From NCBI RefSeq assembly GCF_000739635.1, contig NZ_BATQ01000030.1, positions 1 to 64,000 on the forward strand: a stretch of DNA of 64,000 bases. Direction: 5' to 3'. Numbering within the stretch: the stretch's first letter is position 1; every line of letters begins with the position of its first letter. A model generated the notes under the pieces. The model was given only the letters and a program-made list of their open reading frames with translations, was not told the DNA's origin and made no database searches. This document shows, piece after piece, positions 35,575-43,800 of this stretch. The position numbers and the translations under genes are program-made. Source of the DNA: Verrucomicrobium sp. BvORR034 (GTDB taxonomy: Bacteria; Verrucomicrobiota; Verrucomicrobiia; Verrucomicrobiales; Verrucomicrobiaceae).

Positions 35575-36756
35575 ATGAAACCTAACGTTGTCTCATTGTG
35601 CCTGCCAGTCTTGATTCTGGCCGCTTCCACCGCGCTGGCTGAGCTCAAGATTGAGGTGCTTTCTCCGGATGCATTTGACCGAGATCGAAACGGCCTGAGC
35701 GACAGGGAGCGGAGGATCTATCTGCTTCATCAGCGCAATCCAATCTTTCGGAAATACGACACGAACAAGAACGGCAAGATCGATGGCGAGGAAAGGGATA
35801 AATTGGTGGCCGGCATCGATGCGGAAGCCGAGGAGGAAATGAACATCGTCATGTCCGGTTTCAATGACGCGGCCAAGAAGAAGAACATCAACATCAACAA
35901 GCCGATCCCGGCGGAGACGGTGAACCAGCTCGCCAAGGTAAGGACGCCACCCAAAGATGAGGCGCCAGATTGGCTCCGCGTGCGGGGGAAGGTGACTGAC
36001 TTTTCAAAAGTGACGGAGAAGCTGGAACAGCTGGATCCGGCAGTGGCGGCATTCACGCATGATTTCGCTTCGGACAGCGATACTTGGACGGTGAAAGGTG
36101 CAGTCGGTGCGTATTGGGAAACTGACCACACGGGGATCAGCCTGGGGGCGGAGTTCAACCGGCTGTCCAGCAATTCTCCCACAGCGAAGGAGGTCGATGA
36201 ACTGGCCATCAAGCTGTTGGCGGACGGGGGATTCGATGTGAAAGGGAATGTCCTGGATGCGATTGAGTGGAGAGGAGGTGTTTCCTATGCGTCGAATTTT
36301 GACTTTAATGGGGCGCTGTTGGGAGTGGAGCTGGAAGTGGAGCCCCAGTGGTCGCATGAGCTCTTTACGGGACTGCATGCGGTGGGAGGTGGCTTTATTG
36401 CGGACTCCTTCACCGTCGGGTTACGCAACTATATACGGGTGGAAGGGGGCGGCACGGTGGACGACTTTCCAGGCAAGCCGCAAGCTGATGATGACTATCT
36501 GCGTGTAGGGCCGATGGCGGAAGCTGCCATCTGGCCGTTCGGGACAGAGAGTCGCGTTTCACTGACCACTTCGTATGGCTACCTCGCGGAGGTGTTGGGG
36601 GATGGGGACGACTTCCATCTCTTCAAGGTGGGGGTGGAATGGAAGGTGGACAAGTTCGGCCACTATGCGGTTCGCATTGAGTATGTGAACGGAGTGACGC
36701 CGATCCTGCTGCAGGAGCAGGAGTCGTTGCTGCTAAGCCTGAGTGTCCGCTTCTAG
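35575..36756 (+). CDS. Outer-membrane beta-barrel-like protein with an EF-hand motif
   Basis: I use the ATG at 35575 (393 residues), which opens a clean signal peptide (LPVLILAASTALA|ELK); the open frame from 35533 overlaps the previous stop. Residues ~45-75 contain an EF-hand loop, DTNKNGKIDGEE. After a Lys-rich linker (KKKNININKP), the second half alternates hydrophobic and polar residues with aromatic girdles (GGVSYASNFDFNGALLGVEL, VSLTTSYGYLAEVL) and ends LSLSVRF with a terminal Phe, the hallmark of BamA-inserted barrels. I do not recognise a family. It is placed between the C14 and C11 peptidase genes, which suggests an envelope component of the same system, perhaps a sensor or a pore. 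Confidence 0.72.
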   Translation: MKPNVVSLCLPVLILAASTALAELKIEVLSPDAFDRDRNGLSDRERRIYLLHQRNPIFRKYDTNKNGKIDGEERDKLVAGIDAEAEEEMNIVMSGFNDAAKKKNININKPIPAETVNQLAKVRTPPKDEAPDWLRVRGKVTDFSKVTEKLEQLDPAVAAFTHDFASDSDTWTVKGAVGAYWETDHTGISLGAEFNRLSSNSPTAKEVDELAIKLLADGGFDVKGNVLDAIEWRGGVSYASNFDFNGALLGVELEVEPQWSHELFTGLHAVGGGFIADSFTVGLRNYIRVEGGGTVDDFPGKPQADDDYLRVGPMAEAAIWPFGTESRVSLTTSYGYLAEVLGDGDDFHLFKVGVEWKVDKFGHYAVRIEYVNGVTPILLQEQESLLLSLSVRF

Positions 36757-36860
36757 AAAAGAGTGCGTGGCGGATTCCCGCAGCAGTTTTGCTTCTAGGG
36801 GATTTCCCCTGATGAGCGAACACAGTGCCTGTTTTTCAAATCTATTACCCTCTGCATGAT

Positions 36861-38225
36861 ATGGCGATCAAGTCCCCAGCTGCTGCTCCACGCAAAGCAG
36901 CAAAGAAGTCAGTGAAGAAGGCCGCGAAAAAAGCTGCGCGCCCGGCGGCGGCGGCCAAGTCGGCGGATTGGACGATCCTGGTTTACATGGCAGGAGACAA
37001 TGATCTGGATGACTTTGGCGGGGATGACATTCAGGAGATGAAGCGGGTGGGATCGAGTGACAAGCTGCACATCATCGTGCAGCGGGACACGGCTGCGGCA
37101 GGAGTGATGACGCAGCGGCTTCGCCTGTGCCAGGGGACAGCGGTGGAAGCAGACGTGGTGGAGGAGATCGGGGAGACAAACACGGGAGATCCTGCAGTGT
37201 TGGAGGAGTTCCTGGACTGGGGATTGAAGGAGTATCCCGCAAAACGTACCATGGCTGTGCTCTGGAACCACGGCTCTGGCTGGGATGATACGGACATCTA
37301 CGCAGAAGCGCGGCGGCGTGGTCTGCGCCCGCCGGAGGCGCGGCCTGCTCATGGAATGGGAGTGCGTCGTAGTGGCACGCGGGGAAGGCTCAATCTGCCG
37401 GGCGGGTTCATCCACCGTAGCGTTGCGAGGCGGCGTTTTCGCGGACCATTTTTTCTAACCGCCTTCCAAGTGGAGACCGTGGCGGGAAAGCGGCGGGCGA
37501 TCGCCTTTGACGACAACGCGCAGGACTTTCTGGACAGCGTGGAGATGAAGAACGTCTTCCATGCTGTCACGAAAGGGGGCAAGCGGAAGTTCGACGTCAT
37601 CGGCATGGACGCGTGCCTGATGAGCATGGTGGAGACGGCGATACAGGTGCAGGGGGCAGGACGTTACTTCTGCGGCTCCCAGGAAGTAGAGCCAGGAGAG
37701 GGATGGCCGTATGACCGAGTCCTGGAGAAACTGGCGGCGACGACCATGATGGATGGGCTGGAGTTGACCAAGATCATCGTTGAGGAATTTGTGGATTCAT
37801 ATCCGGCCCACAAGTCAGTCACTCAGTCTGCATTCGAACTGAGCAAGCTTGCAACTGTGCAGAAGGCCGCCAACGCGCTGGGCAGTGCGCTGGCGAAAGC
37901 TTACACGACACCTGATTTTGCCCGCCAGGGGGTCATCTCAGATGCGCGGCGGCGCGCGCAGGGTTATGAGCATCCGGACTATGTGGATCTCGTGGATTTT
38001 TGCGACTGCCTGGATGTGAATCTGCCAGAGTCGAAGAAACTGACCAGCAATGTGCGCGATGCGGTGGGCGCGTGTGTGTACGCATCAAGCGCTATCCACC
38101 CCGATGTGGCCCGATCTCACGGGCTCTCCATCTATCTTCCCAATGGCTCCCTGTCACCACTTTATGCCAAGCTCGACTTTGCGGGCGGCGGGTGGGGCGA
38201 GTTTCTGAAGGCGAGGAATGAGTGA
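36861..38225 (+). CDS. C11 clostripain-family cysteine peptidase
   Basis: 454 residues from the ATG at 36861; a GTG at 36825 would add 12 residues. The first ~35 residues are a Lys/Ala-rich tail (AKKSVKKAAKKAARP) without a signal peptide. The peptidase core begins DWTILVYMAGDNDLDDFGG, the usual C11 start, and has the catalytic His in LWNHGSGW (H137) and Cys in GMDACLMSM (C252). Between them lies an Arg-rich insert (about residues 146-195: EARRRGLRPPEARPAHG, VARRRFRGP) that could be an autocleavage loop, since C11 enzymes cut after Arg/Lys. The C-terminus keeps SHGLSIYLP, typical of the family. Most C11 enzymes are secreted; this one looks cytoplasmic. It is probably an effector in the protease island. 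Confidence 0.88.
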   Translation: MAIKSPAAAPRKAAKKSVKKAAKKAARPAAAAKSADWTILVYMAGDNDLDDFGGDDIQEMKRVGSSDKLHIIVQRDTAAAGVMTQRLRLCQGTAVEADVVEEIGETNTGDPAVLEEFLDWGLKEYPAKRTMAVLWNHGSGWDDTDIYAEARRRGLRPPEARPAHGMGVRRSGTRGRLNLPGGFIHRSVARRRFRGPFFLTAFQVETVAGKRRAIAFDDNAQDFLDSVEMKNVFHAVTKGGKRKFDVIGMDACLMSMVETAIQVQGAGRYFCGSQEVEPGEGWPYDRVLEKLAATTMMDGLELTKIIVEEFVDSYPAHKSVTQSAFELSKLATVQKAANALGSALAKAYTTPDFARQGVISDARRRAQGYEHPDYVDLVDFCDCLDVNLPESKKLTSNVRDAVGACVYASSAIHPDVARSHGLSIYLPNGSLSPLYAKLDFAGGGWGEFLKARNE

Positions 38226-38645
38226 GCGATGGGCCTGGGGCTGAGCAGATTGCCCAAGTGGGCACACAAGCTGGGGCAGCGGGAGGTTTTTTTGCTGTCA
38301 GAGTTGCGAAGAGAGGCTGGCTGAATGCGAGAATACTCTCATTTGGACGCCGCATGCTATCTGTAGGCGCGCATATTTTAATGAACCCATGCGGATTGAT
38401 CAGGTGTAATTCGACATGAGGTTGACAAACATTAATTCGATGTGATATTTTGTTTCCATGGCACCATTAACGCTGGCGTCGGTGGGGAAGGGGATTGACC
38501 AAGCCCGGCTGTTGCGATGGTGCTTGGATGTCCTGAGGCGTTGCCTCAACCAATACGGCATCTGTTCCGAGGGTCCTGGCAGGATTGGAGGCGATTGGGG
38601 GGCGCAGTGTTGGTTGCTCGAAGGGGATTCATCATTGTCGAAGTC
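38226..38645. other. Intergenic region upstream of the CHAT-SIR2 gene
   Basis: A 420-bp gap, the longest inside the island, probably dividing two transcripts. It carries a good sigma-70-type promoter (38422-38451). An ATG at 38458 opens a 65-residue frame (MAPLTLASVGKGIDQ ..., ending at 38655) whose stop overlaps the start of the CHAT gene; it may be a leader peptide, but it has no supporting features. Confidence 0.45.
38422..38451 (+). promoter_or_regulatory. Sigma-70-type promoter before the CHAT-SIR2/STAND operon
   Basis: TTGACA (38422-38427) and TATTTT (38446-38451) are separated by 18 bp in an AT-rich stretch. A transcript from here would carry a leader of about 190 nt before the CHAT-SIR2 ATG at 38646 and would serve the three genes through 46950. 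Confidence 0.6.
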
Positions 38646-40868
38646 ATGCAGCTGAGATTTGCCATTGAAGGTGTAAACCCTGTAGGGGACTCGTTCAACC
38701 TGCGCGTCACGAATGAAGCCAACGGCGAAGTCGCCATGATGGCTGGCTGGAAGGGGGAGGTCAGGTTTTCTCACGAGGAGGAATGGAGGACAGCTTCGGG
38801 CACCGTTGAATATGGGCGGAAGCTGTGGGACGCCTTGTGGCGCGCGCAAGGCCATCTGGATGAGAATGCCTGGACGGTGACGCTTGGTGAGCACTTTCTT
38901 AGATCCGCCGGGGCGGTTGAAACACTGCGTATCAATGTCGTCTCTGAGCAGGCGCAGAGCATCCAGCATCCCGTCTGGGAGTCGCTGGGGCTTACCCCCA
39001 TGGACAGGGATCTCGATCTCACGGCGGTTCTCGACCCCCGCGCATTGACGCCCTTTGTGACGGTCGTGCGGAGGGTGGGGCTGACTGGTGGCTTGTCCAC
39101 GCCCTCCGTGCCTTCGTCCTTTGCCCGTCGGCTGCTTTTCGCCACCGGAAATCTTACCGAGGAGCAAAGAGAGATTGCGGACAAGGCCTTTGCGGCCTTT
39201 CCCAATGGGGAATTGCCCAAGCGCCGTCTGCAGGGCATCAGTGACTTCAAGGAGATTTTCAATGTCATGGCAGACCCGTCCGGTCTGGCCTTTGACACCC
39301 TCGTCTTGCTCGCGCATGGCGTGAATGTTGACATTGATGACGACGCTGGCACGCGTTCACAATTGAATGTGATGCTGGGGACGGGAGCTTCCTGCAAGCT
39401 GGTGTCGTTGAACAAGCTCCTTGGGGCTTTGGGCGAGGTGACCCCGAACAACCGGCCGAGTCTCGTGTTTCTGCTGGTTTGTGATGCAGCAAACGGTGCG
39501 ATGTTTGATGCCAACGATCTGGTGCCCCGCCAGGTGGTGGCGCAACTGGGCATTCCCTATGTCTTTGCGGCGCACTCCAGCATCAATATTGAGGAGGGGT
39601 TGAAGGTGGTGTCTGCCACGTTGAATTTCTTGCGCGACCGCCATGCAGGGGCACGGGAGCAACAGCGCGCGGCGGACCCGATCGCCTCCCACTTTCACGC
39701 CGGGGCGGAGTACTCGCGATCCTGCGGCATGATCTCGTGCCTGACGTACAGGCCACCTGCACCCATCGTGCCGACGGTGGATATTGGTGCAGAGCTGTCG
39801 GAGAGGAGGGTGGCCTTTGTTTTGAAGGCGCTTCCTGTGTTGGGGCCGGGGATGAACAGCCAGTTGCTGGGCGACATCCGGAGCACGGCAAACCGACTTG
39901 CGGACAGGTATAAGTTTCCCCTGTCGGGTGCCATCAGAGGGGACCTGAATCTGGTGAGTTCGTTCGTGTTTGAAGCTGCGCGCCAGTCACACAGTGAAGC
40001 TGGGACGCCCATTGATGCCCTCACCACCAGTCTGGCGCTGAATTCCGCAGTCTCCAAGGTTCAAGAGGTTGACTTCAATCAGCTTGAGAACGGTCAACAT
40101 TGCGGAGTGTACTTCAATCTGTCGCGCCTGCCGTTTCCTCTGTTTCTGACGGCAAATCGTGATCACTTCCTCTCCTGTGCGCTGATCAAGCGGGGCAGGC
40201 ATCCGGTGATCGCGAGCCTTCCCGATCATTCCCAACGTGCGGCGGAAACGGTGCTGGAATACATCAACCGATCGGACCCTCTCACCCCAGTGGTGCTGCA
40301 CATTTTTGGCCATGCCGAGGTGGAGGCTGGAATGAGCCCGGGGACAGTGGCGGAGGCCCGGGGGCCGGGCTCAACCAGCAAGTGCACGGTGGTGAGCCCG
40401 CGCGTGAATAATTTCACGATGTCGAGTTTGCTTGCGGACCTGATGAAGTTTGACAACGGAAGTGTGGACCTGCAGGGGAAGTTGTTTGAGACACTGGCAA
40501 ACAGGCACTGCTTGCTGATGGGTTTCAGCCCCGCCTCGATCGAGACGTGGTTGACGCTGGCCAAACTGGCCGAGATCGTCCGGCATATGCCATCTCATGT
40601 CTCCGAAGGTGAGCGGGATGCGGGTCTGCATTTTTTCCTCGATCCGGATGACAGCGGCATTGAGACGGATCATCGAAAGTCAAGCGGGCGCGAGGGGTTG
40701 ATCGCATGGCTGTCTTCGGCCGAGAGTCTGCCCCGGAGTCTTGTGAAGCCGACGCCCCAGGTCAATTTCACGAGCAACTGCGGGAGCCTTTTTGTCGAGA
40801 CGGCAAGGGCGATGGAAGGGCTGCCCGGAAAGAGGCGGCTGCTCTTTGACAACGTCCTCCAGATTTAA
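38646..40868 (+). CDS. CHAT cysteine protease fused to a SIR2-like domain
   Basis: 740 residues from the ATG at 38646. Residues ~1-120 match the CHAT N-terminal beta-sandwich (FRVTNE-like start, then VEYGRKLWDALW). The CHAT peptidase follows, with His in VLLAHGVN (H224) and Cys in LLVCDAANG (C279), and then ENIEEGL-type helices. From about residue 385 the chain switches to a pattern of SIR2-like NAD-binding domains: VLGPGMNSQLLGD (G400-x-G402), LTANRDHFL (N504, at the place of TTNYD), VVLHIFGHAE (H552/H556, at the place of KLHG), and HCLLMGFSPASIETW (in place of LGYSLxDW). So the catalytic Asn and His positions appear kept. CHAT and SIR2 are both established effectors in bacterial conflict systems. 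The next gene, a STAND ATPase, starts 14 bp downstream. Confidence 0.8.
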   Translation: MQLRFAIEGVNPVGDSFNLRVTNEANGEVAMMAGWKGEVRFSHEEEWRTASGTVEYGRKLWDALWRAQGHLDENAWTVTLGEHFLRSAGAVETLRINVVSEQAQSIQHPVWESLGLTPMDRDLDLTAVLDPRALTPFVTVVRRVGLTGGLSTPSVPSSFARRLLFATGNLTEEQREIADKAFAAFPNGELPKRRLQGISDFKEIFNVMADPSGLAFDTLVLLAHGVNVDIDDDAGTRSQLNVMLGTGASCKLVSLNKLLGALGEVTPNNRPSLVFLLVCDAANGAMFDANDLVPRQVVAQLGIPYVFAAHSSINIEEGLKVVSATLNFLRDRHAGAREQQRAADPIASHFHAGAEYSRSCGMISCLTYRPPAPIVPTVDIGAELSERRVAFVLKALPVLGPGMNSQLLGDIRSTANRLADRYKFPLSGAIRGDLNLVSSFVFEAARQSHSEAGTPIDALTTSLALNSAVSKVQEVDFNQLENGQHCGVYFNLSRLPFPLFLTANRDHFLSCALIKRGRHPVIASLPDHSQRAAETVLEYINRSDPLTPVVLHIFGHAEVEAGMSPGTVAEARGPGSTSKCTVVSPRVNNFTMSSLLADLMKFDNGSVDLQGKLFETLANRHCLLMGFSPASIETWLTLAKLAEIVRHMPSHVSEGERDAGLHFFLDPDDSGIETDHRKSSGREGLIAWLSSAESLPRSLVKPTPQVNFTSNCGSLFVETARAMEGLPGKRRLLFDNVLQI

Positions 40869-40882
40869 ACTCCGCTCTGCTC

Positions 40883-43800
40883 ATGCAACCTGAAACCGAT
40901 CTGGCATCCTGCGGGCTGCGCAATCCCTTCCCCGGGCCGCGGCCCCTCCCCTGTGACGGGCTTCCCATTGGGGGACGCAGGGAGGCGACCCAGCGGCTTG
41001 CAGGATTCATTCATGCGTTCCGTCACGCGCTGTTGCATGGCCCGTCAGGTGCGGGGAAGACCTCGCTGGTGAATGCGGGGCTCATTCCGCAACTGGATTC
41101 GGTGTATCATCCCATCTTTCGTCTGGAGGCCATGCTGCCCACCCAGGCAGGTCTTGAAGCATCTGGTAAGGGGACTGGAGCAAACTCAGGACACATGGAC
41201 AAGGTTCAATTGGTGAAACCCAATTGCCTGCCGAGCGATGAACGCTGGGAGGCTGTGAGCCCGGTCTGTGTGGCGCTGGCATTGGGCCCTTGGTTTGACG
41301 GGATGGAAGGGGGGGAGGTCGCCAGGTTCCTGGGATGGTTTGCCTGCCATCGTCTGCGGGAGTGTGGGAATGCAGCTGGTGAACCTGGGGGCAAGACAAC
41401 TCAAGCAACACTCCCTGTCACTCCAGACAAGAAGCGCCATCCGCTCTTGATTTTCGACGGGTTCGAGCTGGTGTACAAGCGCAACGTGGATGAATTGAGC
41501 GCACTGTTCCGGATGTTCGACAGGATCTTCAGGGCATCGATCTCCGAGGCGGATTTTGTGGGTGAGGACGGGTGGAACAACTTGCGTGCGGAAGGGGGGC
41601 AGCTGCGTTCCCTGTTCGTGGTGAGAAGCAGTTACATGGGGCATCTGGAGCCGTGGAGAAGGTGGATTCCAGGAGAGTTCTCCGCCAGTGTGGAGCTGCA
41701 GCGCATGGACCGCAAGCAGGCTGAGGATGCGATCCGGACAAGAAACAACGACGCCCCGGCTGGTGGTCAAGCGGAGGTGGGCGCAAAGGCAGAGGGTAGT
41801 GCTGACACGGACCGTGGAGGAGAGGCGCATGAAATTGAGCTGGGCCAAGCAGGCGGGGAGGGAGTGAAGAACGTGGGGTTTTTGTCTGACCAGGACATCG
41901 ACAACGTGATCACGCATCTTACCCTTGCCAATGAGGCGGCGAAGTCAGGGCCACTCGCTTCGTCGGTCCTGGAGGATTCACAAATTCCTGATTCGTCCGA
42001 CTCGGATCAAATGATTGAGCCGCAGCATCTGTCGATTCTGTGCTCGAACCTGTGGGAGATGAGGCGCCGCGGAAACAAGAGCGACGTGACCCGCGAACAG
42101 TTTCGCATGTGGTTGAATGGTTTCATGGATGACTGTCTACAGGAAGCCGTTGCAAAGATTGCCCAATCTGACCAGCGACTGGAGCGTGGGATCCGGTTGT
42201 GGATGGAGTCCTCGCTGATCCTTCCTGCTTCACGGTCTGGCCTGCGTCACGATGTGAATGAGGGATCTGGCAGCCTGGTGGACCTGGGGCATGTGGGGGA
42301 TGCCGAATGGCTGGGGTGTCTTGGGAAACTGGCTGAACCTCTCTCGCTCCAGGGTGTGCTGGTGTTGCATGAACTGGAGCGGAAGAATGTGCTCGCACGG
42401 CTGATGGTGGGCAACAGAGTTCGCTGGCGGCTCTCCCACGGCAGGTTGATTGTGGCGCTTCAAGAAGCCAATGACCGCTACTTCCGGGCCCACTCTGGCT
42501 GGAGGAAGGGCCATGTCTGGCCGGGGCTCCGGGAGTATGCCATCGGTGGCGGCAACCGGAGGGGCATCGGACTGATGCTCTGCATGCGGTTTCTGCTGAA
42601 CTGGGTGTGGCAAACAGGGGCGGCCTTGCTGCCGGTGGAGAAGAAGTACAAGAGGGTGGCCACCATCCGCGCTCTGCTGGAGGTGGTGCTGCCCTTGGGG
42701 GTGGCCTTTGGGCTGGCGTTGATTTCGCTGCTGATATGGAACCAGGCGAAAGAGCTGAACAAGACAAACAATGAGTTGAACAAGACAAACCAGGACCTTG
42801 GAGAAGCGAAGAGAAGAGTAGGTGCGGTTGTTTCGAAGGCGAATCAGACGATAGCTTTGGCCAATCTTATTTCTGCCCGGAGCTGGCATAATCTCAACAG
42901 GTCTTCTAACGCAGTAATTACTGCCACGGCGCGGGTTCGGCAGTCTGCGGCATCTCCGTTGTTTGAACGATTCGAAGCTTCAATGCTTTATAATGAGGTG
43001 TTTCAAAGTCCGAAGGAGTTTCAACAAATTTCGGAATCAGAAGCTGCAGTGGGCGAAAATGACGGAAACGACTGGCTAAAGCAAGTGATGCTGGAAGTGC
43101 CCCGCTCTCCCAACAAAGGAATCGATCCCAACTGGAAGCTGGCCAGGGAGGACATCGACTTCAATACCAGGCTTCAGACTGCGGGGCTGAGAAATCTAAA
43201 GGCGAAGGTCGAGCCGCTGCGCAATGCCGTTGGTGTTTGCTGGTCGCTCAACTCTCGCGGTGATCTGGTCACCTATAATCCCCGAACCCAGATCGTGGAT
43301 CTGTATCCAGCCAGTGGGAACAAGCGGTCATTGAAGTTGGAAGCACATGGCCTGCCGCTTTCTGCCCCGGACAGCACCGCGCTCTCTCCAGATGGCGGCA
43401 AACTCCTGTTGGTCTGGCTTTACCAGGACCGTTGCACGCGATTGCTCTGGAAGGATCTCACCGCAGATCCGGCTGATCGCCCTGCGGTGGCGGAGTTGAA
43501 TCCTGGGCAGATGTCCTTTCTGAATCAAAGATTTCGCGGAGTTGCGTTTATTGATCCCCAAAGAGCTTTGCTTGTAGGGGAGGAGATGATTGTCGAAACT
43601 GACTTTTCACAACCCAAAAACTCAAAGCTCGTGGTCAAATTTCACAGCTATGGGAATGACGAATCTGATCCTCACGGCATAATCAAGAGCTGTGACGATG
43701 ACCCCACCGTAAAAGCACGCGGCATCAGGTTGTTCTCGCCAGTTCAGAGCGAACCCACCCATAGTACTCCGTCCCGGTTCACATTCAGTTTGCTTCTTCA

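Noticed and set aside
36797-36810. AGGGGATTTCCCCT palindrome before the C11 gene as an operator
   Set aside because: It is a single short copy with no second site and no linked regulator; chance is a sufficient explanation.
38226-38300. T-run at about 38288 as a terminator after the C11 gene
   Set aside because: The seven T are not preceded by a stable stem.
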